From NCBI GenBank assembly GCA_011390155.1, contig JAABSW010000002.1:1-64000 (forward strand): a stretch of 64,000 bases of DNA. The letters run 5' to 3'. How positions within the stretch are numbered: the first letter of the stretch is position 1; each line of letters begins with the position of its first letter. Position numbers and translations under genes: made by a program. The notes under the pieces are model-generated. The model saw only the letters and a program-made list of their open reading frames with translations, was not told the origin of the DNA and made no database searches. The stretch is from Clostridiaceae bacterium. GTDB taxonomy: Bacteria > Bacillota > Clostridia > Peptostreptococcales > Tindalliaceae. Positions 51,381 to 60,387 of the stretch are shown in pieces.

Positions 51381-52211
51381 TTACCCTCCTATGGCTTGTC
51401 TGGCCCGGGGAAAGGATCCAAACAGATAAAACCGCCTGGTCAACAGCCGTAATTTATCCAGGACATTTCGTACATGCGGCTCTTCCCGGTGACCTTCAAA
51501 ATCGATGAAAAAGACGTATTGCCCTAACTCCATTTTAGCAGGTCTTGACTCAATGCGGGACAAGTTAATTTCTGCTTCTGCAAAAAGTTGCAAGATCTGG
51601 AATAAATTCCCTGCCCTGTCATGGTGGAATGAAAAGGCAATCGCTGTTTTATCATTACCTGTGGGTGTTGAAATACCCTTCCCCAGCAGCACGAACCGCG
51701 TCTGGTTAAACTGATTATCCTGAATGTTTCCCATGATATGTTTCAACCCGTGGTGAATACCGGCCCAATGACTGGCGATGGCTGCAGAGCCGTCTCCCTG
51801 ACGCTGAGCCAGGATACAGGCAGTGGAAGTGCTTTCACAGGGGAGGAGCTGAATGTGAGGATAATGTGTTTTAAAAAAATGCCGACATTGTTCAATGGCC
51901 TGGGGATGGGAATACGCCTTTTTAACGGTTGTGATTTCGCCATCCACACTGAAAAGGTGATGGCAGACGGTGTAGATGATTTCTGCCTGTATACTGGCTT
52001 CTTCAAGTCCCAGCAGACTGTCCATCACCAGGGTCACCGCCCCCTCTGTGGAATTTTCCACCGGCAATAATCCCCGTTCCAGCTTTCCTGCTTCCACTTC
52101 TTCAATGATTTCAGAAAAAGTATGGCAGGCCACTGGGGTTAAAGAAGGAAAGGCTTCCCTGAGGGCTAAGTCACTGTAAGAGCCCTGGGGGCCTAAATAA
52201 CCACAGATCAT
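51381..52211 (-). CDS. pheA: Prephenate dehydratase
   Basis: A 276-residue monofunctional enzyme converting prephenate to phenylpyruvate for Phe synthesis. The catalytic part has GYLGPQGSYSDLALREAF, PVENSTEGAVTLVMDSLLG and NQTRFVLLGKG (the TRF motif). The C-terminal ACT domain (about 190-270) carries ESRPAKMELGQYVFFIDFEG, the ESRP motif that binds Phe for feedback inhibition. No chorismate mutase domain is fused, so a separate mutase is needed and is not in the window. Its ATG overlaps the aroA stop (ATGA). The enzyme is thus controlled both by Phe and, probably, by the operon's leader peptide. Confidence 0.96.
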   Translation of the reverse strand: MICGYLGPQGSYSDLALREAFPSLTPVACHTFSEIIEEVEAGKLERGLLPVENSTEGAVTLVMDSLLGLEEASIQAEIIYTVCHHLFSVDGEITTVKKAYSHPQAIEQCRHFFKTHYPHIQLLPCESTSTACILAQRQGDGSAAIASHWAGIHHGLKHIMGNIQDNQFNQTRFVLLGKGISTPTGNDKTAIAFSFHHDRAGNLFQILQLFAEAEINLSRIESRPAKMELGQYVFFIDFEGHREEPHVRNVLDKLRLLTRRFYLFGSFPRARQAIGG

Positions 52212-53491
52212 GAGACCACCACCAATTGTTTTAGTAAATCCTCAAAACCAGGAAAGGATACAGCAATACAGTCAGCATTTTCAACCCTGACAGGTGATTC
52301 GGCCAGCAAACCTGCCACTGCCATGGCCATGGCAATGCGGTGGTCTCCATGGCTGTTTGTGCTGCCACCCTTTATTTTTTGAGGCCCTTCAATCACCAGA
52401 CCATCTTCCAGTGTTTCCACCTGAACCCCAATCTTTTCCAACTCTTCTGCTATGGCACTGATACGGTCGGTTTCCTTGACCCGGAGTTCCCTGGCACCTG
52501 TGATGCGGGTAATGCCTTTGGCACAGCTTGCTGCCACCGCAAGAATGGGAATTTCATCAATGAGGCTGGGAACCAAGTCTTCCCCTATGTCAATCCCTTT
52601 TAATCGACTGCCACGGATACGCAGATCACCAATAGGCTCGCCACCTGTCTCCCTCTCATTGTGTATTGAAATTTCTGCGCCCATCTGTTTCAAGACGTTA
52701 ATAATGCCTGCTCTTGTGGGGTTAAGTCCCACAGCTTCAATGGTGATGTCAGAATTTGGTAAAGCGGCGGCTGCCACCATGAGAAAAGCGGCAGAGGAGA
52801 TATCCCCAGGCACTTCCACCTCTTGACCTTTTAATTCAGAGGAAACAATGGTGCGCTTCAATCCATCAACGACAAGATTCCCTCCAAAAGCTTTCAACAT
52901 TCTCTCTGTGTGGTCTCTGCTGGGCCTGATTTCTGTCACACTGGTCTCACCCTGTGCGTATAACCCGGCCAACAGTACCGCTGATTTAACCTGGGCACTG
53001 GCCACGGGCATCTGGTAATGGATCCCCGTCAAACCATCACCCTGGATAACCAGAGGAGCCTTTTTTCCGCCTTCTCTGCCTTCAATCCGTGCACCCATTT
53101 TTCTCAGTGGTACTGTGATTCTGTCCATGGGCCTGTTTCGCAAGGAATTATCACCTGTCACAATGCTCATAAAAGACTGGCCGCTGAGAATACCAGACAT
53201 AAGCCTCATGGTTGTACCGGAATTCCCCGCGTTCATCACGTCATCAGGTTCTTTCAATCCATGAAGTCCCCGTCCTTTAATGGTGATCACGTCCATGGTT
53301 TCTTCCACTTCAACACCCATTTGCTGAAAACAGCGAAGGGTGGAAAGGCAATCCTCACCCGTCAAAAATCCTTTTATCTTCGTTGTTCCCTGGCTGATCC
53401 CGCCTAGCATGACTGCCCTGTGACTGATGGATTTATCGCCGGGCACCCGGCAGGTACCCGCTACTTTAATGCCTGGTGTTATTGTCAACAT
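52208..53491 (-). CDS. aroA: 3-phosphoshikimate 1-carboxyvinyltransferase (EPSP synthase)
   Basis: A 427-residue enzyme joining phosphoenolpyruvate to shikimate-3-phosphate. Visible marks: GTCRVPGDKSISHRAVMLGG (PEP and S3P binding), NAGNSGTTMRLMSG, RPMDRITVPLRKMGA, the late ARELRVKETDRI and HGDHRIAMAMAVAGLL. ATG 53491 follows GGGGGAG; the longer frame adds nine residues. It overlaps tyrA by 26 bases, and its stop overlaps the pheA start. GNSGTT instead of the GNAGTA of enteric enzymes is common in Firmicutes. Confidence 0.97.
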   Translation of the reverse strand: MLTITPGIKVAGTCRVPGDKSISHRAVMLGGISQGTTKIKGFLTGEDCLSTLRCFQQMGVEVEETMDVITIKGRGLHGLKEPDDVMNAGNSGTTMRLMSGILSGQSFMSIVTGDNSLRNRPMDRITVPLRKMGARIEGREGGKKAPLVIQGDGLTGIHYQMPVASAQVKSAVLLAGLYAQGETSVTEIRPSRDHTERMLKAFGGNLVVDGLKRTIVSSELKGQEVEVPGDISSAAFLMVAAAALPNSDITIEAVGLNPTRAGIINVLKQMGAEISIHNERETGGEPIGDLRIRGSRLKGIDIGEDLVPSLIDEIPILAVAASCAKGITRITGARELRVKETDRISAIAEELEKIGVQVETLEDGLVIEGPQKIKGGSTNSHGDHRIAMAMAVAGLLAESPVRVENADCIAVSFPGFEDLLKQLVVVS

Positions 53492-54596
53492 GATTGTTCT
53501 CCCCCTTACTACGGGCAAAAGAATGTCCTTTGCCGCTTAATGCCTTCATGGCTGTCTGTTCCTCTTTTGCTGTTAAAAAAGCCAACCTGATCGCTCCCTG
53601 CTCACCTTCCCTGGCGTGCAGTATTTCAATTTCACGAATGTTAACGCCTGCTTCAGCCACCACTGTTGTGATGGCGGCCAGGGCACCTGGCTGGTCTTTA
53701 ATGTCCACATAGAGTTGATACCATTCAGGCAGATAATCTTTTCCTGTTTTGGGCAGCTGATCCCGAAAGGTTTTTCCTTTTGTCAGAAATTCATGGATCC
53801 ACTGTCTCTGTTCCTGTTCCAACGCCAACCTTACTTCTCTTACTTTTTCTTCTGTTTGCAATAAACACAGGGATAACTCCCTCCGGTTAAGGTGCAATAT
53901 TTCCTCCCACAAGGAAGGGTTGCCGGCAGCAATTCGGGTGGTATCTCTAAATCCACTGCCGGTAAAGGATGCAATGGTTTCATCTGCTTCTTCCCCCACA
54001 ATGTTGGCGAGAAGCGAAGCCATTACATGGGGAAAGTGACTGGTGCGTGCCAGAATTCTGTCATGTCCTTCTGCCGAAACAATGACAGGGAAAGCGCCTA
54101 AGGTGGAGACCCATGTTTTTAAACGATTGACTGTGGACTCCTGGCTTTCTTCATCAGGCGTCAAAAAGTAGTAGGCATTCTCAAAAAGTGTCGCCGTGGC
54201 AGCCTCCAGACCTCCTTTCTCCGAACCCGCCAAAGGATGTCCTCCAATAAAGTACACATTCTCCGGGAGTGCTTTGGCCGCTTCCATGGCCGGTCTTTTT
54301 ACACTGCCTAAGTCTGTCACAATGGTTCCAGGCGCCAAAACACTGGTGATGACGCGGCAGATCCCAGGATAGCTGCCTACCGGAGTAGCCAGTACAACCA
54401 GTTCAGCCTCATTGACAGCTTCTTCCAGGGAAATTGCCTTTCTTTGAATGAGTCCCCGTCCATAGGCTTTTTCCATACTTTCTGGTGATAAATCAAACCC
54501 CGTGATGACACAATTGCCTTGTTCTCCCAGGGCCATGGCCAGGGAACCGCCCATTAATCCCAGCCCTATGATGGTAATCCGTCGAAAGTCATTCAT
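53466..54596 (-). CDS. tyrA: Prephenate dehydrogenase with ACT domain
   Basis: A 376-residue NAD-dependent enzyme converting prephenate to 4-hydroxyphenylpyruvate for Tyr. RITIIGLGLMGGSLAMALGE is the nucleotide-binding turn; GGHPLAGSEKGGLEAA and the RTSHFPHVMASLLAN block hold catalytic and substrate residues. A C-terminal ACT domain (about 295-365; LYVDIKDQPGALAAITTVVA) implies Tyr feedback control. ATG 54596 is preferred to 54602 because AAGGAG lies at proper distance from the inner one. Second gene of the operon, 26 bases after aroF. Its overlap with aroA implies coupled translation. Confidence 0.96.
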   Translation of the reverse strand: MNDFRRITIIGLGLMGGSLAMALGEQGNCVITGFDLSPESMEKAYGRGLIQRKAISLEEAVNEAELVVLATPVGSYPGICRVITSVLAPGTIVTDLGSVKRPAMEAAKALPENVYFIGGHPLAGSEKGGLEAATATLFENAYYFLTPDEESQESTVNRLKTWVSTLGAFPVIVSAEGHDRILARTSHFPHVMASLLANIVGEEADETIASFTGSGFRDTTRIAAGNPSLWEEILHLNRRELSLCLLQTEEKVREVRLALEQEQRQWIHEFLTKGKTFRDQLPKTGKDYLPEWYQLYVDIKDQPGALAAITTVVAEAGVNIREIEILHAREGEQGAIRLAFLTAKEEQTAMKALSGKGHSFARSKGENNHVDNNTRH

Positions 54597-54622
54597 GGTC
54601 ATTTCTCCTTGTATGGAATCCT

Positions 54623-55624
54623 TTATCGTACGGCGTAAATTTTTTGAACTGTGTCCATCATTCGCTGAAAGTTATCATATTTTAGTGACTGTGCGCCATC
54701 AGAAAAAGCTTCTTCAGGCTGGTTGTGCACTTCGATCATTAGTCCGTCAGCGCCCACCGCCACAGCCGCTTTGGCCATGGGTTCCACCAGTGTCCATTTA
54801 CCTGTACCGTGACTGGGATCCACCATGATAGGCAGATGGCTTAATTCCTTGATCACCGGCACAGCGCTCAAGTCCAGTGTATTGCGTGTGTACGTTTCAT
54901 AGGTTCTGATACCTCTTTCACACAACACCACATTAGGGTTACCATGGGCTAAAATGTATTCTGCAGACATGAGAAATTCTTCAATGGTGGCACTCATGCC
55001 CCGTTTCAGCAAAATGGGTTTTTTGCTCTTTCCTGCCTGCTTTAGCAGGGCAAAGTTTTGCATGTTCCGGGCACCAATCTGGATCATGTCAACATATTCT
55101 TCAACCATGTCAAACATGGTTTGGTCCATGGCTTCACTGACAACCGGCATTCCTGTGGCTTCTTTTGCTTTTTTCAGGTACTTTAACCCATCTTCTCCCA
55201 GTCCCTGGAAGCTGTAGGGCGAGGTGCGGGGTTTAAAGGCACCGCCTCGAATCATGCTGGCCCCTGATTTTCGAATTTCCGATGCCACTTCCATGAGATG
55301 ATCTTCGCTTTCCACTGCACATGGGCCTGCTGCGACAATCAAGCTGCCATTGCCAATGGACACTCCGTTGATTTTCACCACTGTATCCTCCGGGTGAAAG
55401 GTTCGTGACGCAAGTTTGAAAGGATGCGAAACCCTCAGTAGTTTTTCCACGTAAACGTTGGCTTCAATCTGGCTGGGATTGATGAGCCGGGTATCACCTA
55501 CCAGCCCTAAAATTGTCTGGCCCTTTCCAACAGATTCGTGTACGTCACAACCCAAACTCACCATTTTCCGCTTAATTTTATCCACCATTTCTCTTGGGGC
55601 GGATGGCTTCATAACAATAACCAT
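54623..55624 (-). CDS. aroF: 3-deoxy-7-phosphoheptulonate (DAHP) synthase, type I beta
   Basis: A 333-residue enzyme making DAHP from PEP and erythrose-4-phosphate, the first step of the aromatic pathway. An N-terminal ferredoxin-like regulatory domain (about 1-70; [20 protein letters not shown]) precedes the barrel, as in the Thermotoga-type enzyme. Metal ligands are the Cys in [10 protein letters not shown], the His in [10 protein letters not shown], the Glu in LMIEVHNQP and the Asp in [13 protein letters not shown] 55624 follows AAGGAGG; the longer frame begins inside that site. It is the first structural gene after an aromatic-rich leader peptide and terminator, so both allosteric control and attenuation probably act here. 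Confidence 0.97.
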   Translation of the reverse strand: MVIVMKPSAPREMVDKIKRKMVSLGCDVHESVGKGQTILGLVGDTRLINPSQIEANVYVEKLLRVSHPFKLASRTFHPEDTVVKINGVSIGNGSLIVAAGPCAVESEDHLMEVASEIRKSGASMIRGGAFKPRTSPYSFQGLGEDGLKYLKKAKEATGMPVVSEAMDQTMFDMVEEYVDMIQIGARNMQNFALLKQAGKSKKPILLKRGMSATIEEFLMSAEYILAHGNPNVVLCERGIRTYETYTRNTLDLSAVPVIKELSHLPIMVDPSHGTGKWTLVEPMAKAAVAVGADGLMIEVHNQPEEAFSDGAQSLKYDNFQRMMDTVQKIYAVR

Positions 55625-55681
55625 TACAGTAACCTCCTTCAATTTTTTTGTTGTTGGACTTCATCATTTCAACCCTTTATT

Positions 55682-55702
55682 TCATCAGGCGAAGCCTGGT
55701 GA
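55682..55702 (-). other. Hairpin in the aroF 5' leader
   Basis: TCATCAGGC (55682-55690) and GCCTGGTGA (55694-55702) form a compact stem with a three-base loop and one mismatch, between the attenuator and the aroF ribosome binding site. There is no U-run, so it is not a terminator. It may protect the mRNA or space the two control points. Confidence 0.5.
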
Positions 55703-55715
55703 TCCCCTAAATACT

Positions 55716-55745
55716 AAAAAGGGAGACCCTCTAAGAGTCTCCCTT
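55716..55745 (-). terminator. Attenuator-type terminator upstream of aroF
   Basis: Minus strand AAGGGAGAC pairs with GTCTCCCTT (plus-strand arms 55719-55727 and 55737-55745), then TTTAG. It lies about 45 bases past the stop of the leader ORF and about 90 bases before aroF, on the only transcript that can reach the operon from the promoter at 55970-55998. It must be passed for the operon to be expressed. Confidence 0.8.
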
Positions 55746-55790
55746 GTTTCCCGATATACTTATTAAAATTTCCGGGTATGAAAGATGTAT

Positions 55791-55922
55791 TTAGAACGGA
55801 CAAGACCTTCTATGAAGTTTTGGCCACGCAAAAGTACCGGCGCTAAAATAATAATAGTCCCCGGTAAAAAAGAAATAGCCAAACACTTCATTCAGTTGAC
55901 GAGAATTCATAACATGTTCCAT
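55791..55922 (-). CDS. Aromatic-rich leader peptide of the aro operon (43 aa)
   Basis: A short ORF running from ATG 55922 to TAA 55791, between a consensus promoter and a terminator. The peptide opens MEHVMNSRQLNEV, then has the run FGYFFFTGDYYYFSAGTFAW at residues 14-33, in which 11 of 20 residues are Phe, Tyr or Trp, and ends PKLHRRSCPF. This is the mark of a ribosome-stalling leader: shortage of charged tRNA-Phe, -Tyr or -Trp would stall a ribosome in the run and change the downstream RNA fold. An AAGGA lies eleven bases upstream. The operon encodes synthesis of the same amino acids. Translation is not proven, and the start spacing is longer than ideal. Confidence 0.78.
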   Translation of the reverse strand: MEHVMNSRQLNEVFGYFFFTGDYYYFSAGTFAWPKLHRRSCPF

Positions 55923-55969
55923 TTTCGTCACAGTCCTTTTCGATACAATGATTTCAACAAGTTATTGAC

Positions 55970-55998
55970 ATTATAATTGCTCATTCGCCATCTGTCAA
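55970..55998 (-). promoter_or_regulatory. Consensus promoter of the aro operon
   Basis: Minus strand: TTGACA (55998-55993), exactly 17 bases, TATAAT (55975-55970): a perfect sigma-A consensus. Predicted transcription start near 55963 gives a leader of about 340 bases before aroF. A promoter this strong fits an operon controlled downstream by attenuation. Confidence 0.88.
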
Positions 55999-56040
55999 TG
56001 ATATTTTTCCAAAAATCGTAAACTTTCTGTAAATAATCCT

Positions 56041-56766
56041 TTATCCCATGGCATCGACTATCCCCAAGTAAGCTTTTAGCTTTGAGGCACTGGTGCTTAA
56101 GATCAATTCCTCCGGCAAGGCTGCCTCTGCCGCCAATGTTTCTGCTTGCTGGTAATCACCTACGTCACAGGCAATATGTGCGTCACTGCCGATAACCACA
56201 GGCACCTGCAAATCCCTGCATATTTCCAACAGGTGCAGACAATTTTCCCAGCTTCCGCGACGAAAACTGTTGGGTTTCAGGGAGCTGTTATTGATTTCGA
56301 TAAGCTTGTGGTGTTTTTTAACCGCTTTGATTACGGCTGTCCCATCGATGGGGTATAATGGGTTGCCAATGTGACCTAAAATATGCACAGAAGGATGTTC
56401 CACAGCTCTTATGAGTGCTTCTGTGTTTTCCTGCTGGCTGCCTGGTTTTATGCATGGATAATGCAGGCTGGCAATGACCAGGTCCAAAGCTGCCAAAACA
56501 CTGTCTGACAAATCCATCTGGCCCTGAGAGTTCATGATATTGACTTCTGCCCCTTTCAGTATCTGAACGCCATACAACTGATCAGGTATGACCCTCAGGT
56601 TTCTGAAAAATGTCACCCCTGGCGCATCAGGCATGGCTGGACCATGATCAGTCATAGCGATTAATTTCAGGCCTTTTTTCAACGCGCTCTGAGCCATTTC
56701 ACCAATGGTGCTATAGGCATGACCGCTTGACAAAGTATGACAATGGGTATCCGTCTGTAAGATCAT
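56041..56766 (-). CDS. PHP-domain phosphoesterase (YcdX-like)
   Basis: A 241-residue metal-dependent PHP-fold protein. Metal ligands are visible in TDTHCHTLSSGHAYST, AMTDHGPAMP, KGAEVNIM, ASLHYP, LGHIGNP, and the late GSDAHIACDVGDY. This is the YcdX group of zinc phosphatases. The substrate is unknown; relatives include histidinol phosphatase, but no his genes are here. GAAGGTGAAAG precedes the ATG. It ends just before the aro promoter and diverges from aspartate kinase. Confidence 0.9.
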   Translation of the reverse strand: MILQTDTHCHTLSSGHAYSTIGEMAQSALKKGLKLIAMTDHGPAMPDAPGVTFFRNLRVIPDQLYGVQILKGAEVNIMNSQGQMDLSDSVLAALDLVIASLHYPCIKPGSQQENTEALIRAVEHPSVHILGHIGNPLYPIDGTAVIKAVKKHHKLIEINNSSLKPNSFRRGSWENCLHLLEICRDLQVPVVIGSDAHIACDVGDYQQAETLAAEAALPEELILSTSASKLKAYLGIVDAMG

Positions 56767-56854
56767 TCTTTCACCTTCAATCTTCTTTTTTCACTTTTTC
56801 CTTGTCGTTTCCCTTGTCTCTGTAGTAGGATAGGAAAGGAAAGGAGTGGCCTTC

Positions 56855-58087
56855 ATGAAAACAATTGTTCAAAAATTTGGCGGAACATCTTTGGAAAATG
56901 GCGAAATTCGTCAAATGGCCCTGGAAAAAATCATCGATGCCATTAAAGAGGGCTATTCACCTGTGGTAGTGGTTTCGGCCATGGGAAGAAATGGGTCTCC
57001 TTATGCCACTGATACCTTAAAAAGTTTAATTGCCCTTAACCATAAACCTGAAAACAATAAAAACCTTGATTTACTGTTATCTTGTGGCGAGATTATCTCT
57101 GCAGTGGTGTTGTCTGACCTGTTGGATAATGCCGGCTACCCGGCATGTGCCTTGACTGGATGGCAAGCGGGAATCCTGACTGATGACCACTTTGGTGAAG
57201 CAGATATCATCAGCATCGATAAAGACTTATTGATGTCATACCTGGAACAGGGAATCATTCCTGTTGTCACTGGTTTCCAGGGCATAACACTTCACAGGGA
57301 AATCACTACCCTTGGCAGAGGCGGCAGCGACACCACCGCTGTTGCCCTGGCCGTTGCTTTAAAAGCTGCAACTGCAGAAATATTTACCGATGTTGACGGT
57401 ATCATGACCGCTGATCCCAGGGTTGTACCCCAGGCTTCCATGTTGTCAGAAATCCATTACGACGAGGTCTTTCAATTGGCTGACCAGGGCGCAAAGGTCA
57501 TCCATCCACGAGCTGTGGAAATTGCACGACAGAACGGTATGCCCCTTCGAATACGAAACACCCGAAGCAACCATCCTGGTACGTTAATCAGCAGTCAACG
57601 GCAACAGTTTGAAACCCTTTATCGAAGAAACAGTCCACAGGAACTCTTAACCGCCATCACTCATAAAGACAACCTGGTACAGTTTATACTTCATTCCCAT
57701 GGCGACCCGGTGGCTGAAAGCAACCTTTTCGATGAGATGGCATCATCCGGCATCAGCATTGACATGATCAACTTTTCTGTTGAACAAAAAGCCTTTGTGG
57801 TAGACGCTTATACATCAGAGAAGCTGCAGGACCTGCTCATTGAAAGAGGCTTTACTCATGACATTCATCCCAACGTAAGCAAAGTCACCATCATCGGCAA
57901 CAGGATCAATGGCATTCCCGGTGTTATGGCTACTGTGGTACGCACCCTGACAAAGGAAAGCATTCCCTTGTTGCAGAGTTCAGATTCCCACGCCACCATC
58001 TCATGCCTTGTGTCTTCCGAAAAAGCTGTCAAGGCTGTCAAAGCCCTTCACCGGGAATTTGGTCTCGATCATTCCTCACACCGTTGA
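56855..58087 (+). CDS. lysC: Aspartate kinase
   Basis: A 410-residue monofunctional kinase phosphorylating aspartate, the entry to Lys, Thr, Met and diaminopimelate. KFGGTSLENGEIRQMA is the ATP-site signature; GRGGSDTTAVALAVAL and FTDVDGIMTADPRVVPQA complete the catalytic domain. Two ACT domains fill about 265-405 (FSVEQKAFVVDAYTSEKLQD, VTIIGNRINGIPGVMATVVR), so feedback by Lys, Thr or DAP is likely. ATG 56855 follows AAGGAG; the longer frame starts at a GTG within that site. No lysine riboswitch is seen in the short leader. The 3' end overlaps the convergent YerC-like gene by 12 bases. Confidence 0.95.
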   Translation: MKTIVQKFGGTSLENGEIRQMALEKIIDAIKEGYSPVVVVSAMGRNGSPYATDTLKSLIALNHKPENNKNLDLLLSCGEIISAVVLSDLLDNAGYPACALTGWQAGILTDDHFGEADIISIDKDLLMSYLEQGIIPVVTGFQGITLHREITTLGRGGSDTTAVALAVALKAATAEIFTDVDGIMTADPRVVPQASMLSEIHYDEVFQLADQGAKVIHPRAVEIARQNGMPLRIRNTRSNHPGTLISSQRQQFETLYRRNSPQELLTAITHKDNLVQFILHSHGDPVAESNLFDEMASSGISIDMINFSVEQKAFVVDAYTSEKLQDLLIERGFTHDIHPNVSKVTIIGNRINGIPGVMATVVRTLTKESIPLLQSSDSHATISCLVSSEKAVKAVKALHREFGLDHSSHR

Positions 58088-58387
58088 TTCATCTTTTTCT
58101 GCGAGACGTTTCAGAATCAACTGGTAACCATCCGCTCCATATTGCAAACATCGGTTAACCCGGCTGATGGTGGCCGTACTGGCACCAGACATTTTTTCTA
58201 TTTCTGTGTAGGTTTTTCCTTCTTTCAGCATCCTTGCCACCGCCAGCCGCTGGGAGATGGACTGCACTTCTTTAATGGTGCACACATCTTCAAAAAATCG
58301 ATAGCATTCTTCCAAATCATTCAATTGAAGTACTGCTTCGAAGAAAGCATCTGCGAACGGGTCCTTTAGTTTCGATTCATATGCCAC
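58076..58387 (-). CDS. YerC/YecD TrpR-like regulator
   Basis: A 103-residue protein of the YerC/YecD family, related in fold to TrpR. KLKDPFADAFFEAVLQLNDL opens the chain, EECYRFFEDVCTIKEVQSIS follows, and the helix-turn-helix is TYTEIEKMSGASTATISRVN. The family is widespread in Firmicutes with poorly known targets; control of tryptophan genes has been suggested by fold only. The GTG at 58387 is chosen because AAGGGGTG lies six bases upstream; longer frames have no site. It overlaps the 3' end of lysC on the other strand. Confidence 0.9.
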   Translation of the reverse strand: MAYESKLKDPFADAFFEAVLQLNDLEECYRFFEDVCTIKEVQSISQRLAVARMLKEGKTYTEIEKMSGASTATISRVNRCLQYGADGYQLILKRLAEKDESTV

Positions 58388-58444
58388 TGTATCACCCCTT
58401 TTCATCATAGTATGATTATACACCAGTTGGCATTTATCCGATCA

Positions 58445-60385
58445 TTACTTCTCTCCAATTTTTGATGTCAAAATCCTTATGGATAGAGGTGGCAATTCCA
58501 TTCTCAACATGTCATTTTCCACAGTAATATCTGTTTCTGTGACCAGTTCATGAAAGACATTGATGCAAGGTTGATCCATTTTTTCCGTAAAGACAACACC
58601 CTTCTTTGGGTTCCGATTAACCACAACAATGGCCATTTCAATATCATTCAACATTCTTTTGTAAGCCAGGTGATCACAACCTGCTTGTAGTATTTCCCAG
58701 TCACCCTTTGTAAATGCCTTGTGTTGCAAACGCACATGGGTCATTTTTTTTGTCCAGGCCAGCAAGTCCTGGTCCTCTGATCCCCAGGGGTAGGTTTTTC
58801 GGTTTGACGGGTCGGTAAAGCCTTCCACACCAACTTCGTCTCCGTAGTAAATGCTGGGTACTCCTGGAAATGTCATTTGAATACCGATGAGGGCTTTCAG
58901 TCTGTTTTTGCCCAGTTGCCACTGTTTTCTCGTCAATACATAATCTGTTTTTTCCTGTAAAGTTATTGTTTTTTCATCCGGTGCTTCTCCCAACAGGGTG
59001 AGTATTCTTGCTCTGTCGTGACTGCCAATCAGGTTCATGCAACTGTAAAAATAAATTTTTGGGTAGTTTTCATACAGGTTCATCAAATGGTCTGCAGCGG
59101 CTTCTCCTGTCATGCTTCCCAGAAAAAAGGCCAACATAATCTGCCGGAAAGGGTAGTTCATCACAGAATCCAGTTCCTCTCCCAGCAAATAACTTCTGCG
59201 TTCACCATAGCTTACTTTGTTAGAGGCGTCTTCCCAGACTTCTCCTATGAGTACCGCATCCGGGTCTGTTGATTTCATGGCACTTCGTATCTCACGGATA
59301 AAAGGGGTTGGCAGTTCATCTGCCACATCCAGCCGCCATCCTTTTGCACCTTTGTTCATCCAGCGTTTAATGACGCTGTCCTCATCTTCAATGATAAAGT
59401 TTCGGTACGAATGTTCCATTTCATCCACATTTGGCATGTTATCAATGCCCCACCAACTGTCGTATTCATCAGGATAGTTTTTGAAGGTGTACCAGGGGTA
59501 ATAGGGTGAGTTTTTGCTGTGGTATGCTCCCTGGGTGTCATAATTTTCCTCTCGGTTGAAGTACCGGCTGTCACTGCCGGTATGGCTGAAAACACCGTCC
59601 AGAATAACTTGAATGCCTCTTTCTGCTGCCAGTTGACATAGTTGTTGGAATGTTTTGTCTGATCCCAGCATGGGCTCTATTTTTTTGTAATCACCTGTGT
59701 CATACCGATGGTTGCTGGCCGCTTCAAATATTGGGTTTAGGTACAGTATGGAGACACCCAGGTCTTTCAGGTAGTCAAGTTTTACAATGATGCCTTCCAG
59801 GTTTCCGCCATAAAAATCCCAGCGCAAAATACTGTTGGTGGCTGGATCCCGAATATAGAGGGGTTTATCTGACCAGTGCCCATAGATAAAGCTGTTTTTC
59901 TTTGGAGCCCTCACCCTTTGACCCGTCAATCCATTATAAAACCTATCTGGAAAAATCTGGTAAATGATCCCTTGCAAGTACCATTCCGGTACCTGAAGTT
60001 CTTTGCGGTGCACCGTGATTTGCCAGGAATTGGGAATGTCCCACATCATCCTGCCTTCCCCTCCCAGTCGTTTGCTGTTGTTACCATAATATACCACTGA
60101 GTTTTCCAGGGTAACGATGAAATAATACCATACCAAACCGGGAGAATTGTCGGGAATAAACGCTACTTCCCAGGCATCTTCCTCCCAGCTCTGCGTAACC
60201 ACGGGTTTCATGAGAACCACTTCTTCACCGGTATTGTCACGCCACAGGCGAAGCTGAACGGCAAGGGCCTCAGAGAGAAGGGCTCCGGAAAGGCGCAGGG
60301 TGACTGTCTCAGATACAGGAACAGCCCCAAAGGGGCTGCGGTAAAAATGTTGGTGTGAGTGATGATAAAGTATGTGTTTATCCAT
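58445..60385 (-). CDS. GH13 alpha-amylase / neopullulanase-like glycosidase
   Basis: A 646-residue cytosolic enzyme, no signal peptide. An N-terminal beta domain (about 1-125, CBM34-like) precedes the GH13 barrel: QIFPDRFYNG, the domain-B region, DGVFSHTGSDSRYF, nucleophile Asp in GWRLDVADELP, acid/base Glu in LIGEVWEDASN and the third acid in LIGSHDRAR. C-terminal beta domain from about 560. Members hydrolyse maltodextrins, pullulan or cyclodextrins. It begins two bases after the glycogen phosphorylase stop, in the same operon, so it probably trims glycogen limit dextrins. A CBM34-bearing neopullulanase or cyclomaltodextrinase is the best guess. Confidence 0.92.
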   Translation of the reverse strand: MDKHILYHHSHQHFYRSPFGAVPVSETVTLRLSGALLSEALAVQLRLWRDNTGEEVVLMKPVVTQSWEEDAWEVAFIPDNSPGLVWYYFIVTLENSVVYYGNNSKRLGGEGRMMWDIPNSWQITVHRKELQVPEWYLQGIIYQIFPDRFYNGLTGQRVRAPKKNSFIYGHWSDKPLYIRDPATNSILRWDFYGGNLEGIIVKLDYLKDLGVSILYLNPIFEAASNHRYDTGDYKKIEPMLGSDKTFQQLCQLAAERGIQVILDGVFSHTGSDSRYFNREENYDTQGAYHSKNSPYYPWYTFKNYPDEYDSWWGIDNMPNVDEMEHSYRNFIIEDEDSVIKRWMNKGAKGWRLDVADELPTPFIREIRSAMKSTDPDAVLIGEVWEDASNKVSYGERRSYLLGEELDSVMNYPFRQIMLAFFLGSMTGEAAADHLMNLYENYPKIYFYSCMNLIGSHDRARILTLLGEAPDEKTITLQEKTDYVLTRKQWQLGKNRLKALIGIQMTFPGVPSIYYGDEVGVEGFTDPSNRKTYPWGSEDQDLLAWTKKMTHVRLQHKAFTKGDWEILQAGCDHLAYKRMLNDIEMAIVVVNRNPKKGVVFTEKMDQPCINVFHELVTETDITVENDMLRMELPPLSIRILTSKIGEK

Positions 60386-60387
60386 GG

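Noticed and set aside
55785-55976. A 63-residue plus-strand reading frame over the aro leader region.
   Set aside because: It has no ribosome binding site and is antisense to the aromatic-rich leader and its promoter; it is a shadow of the minus-strand leader.
56767-56854. A lysine riboswitch before aspartate kinase.
   Set aside because: The gap to the divergent gene is under 90 bases, too short for an L-box, and no core motif is present.
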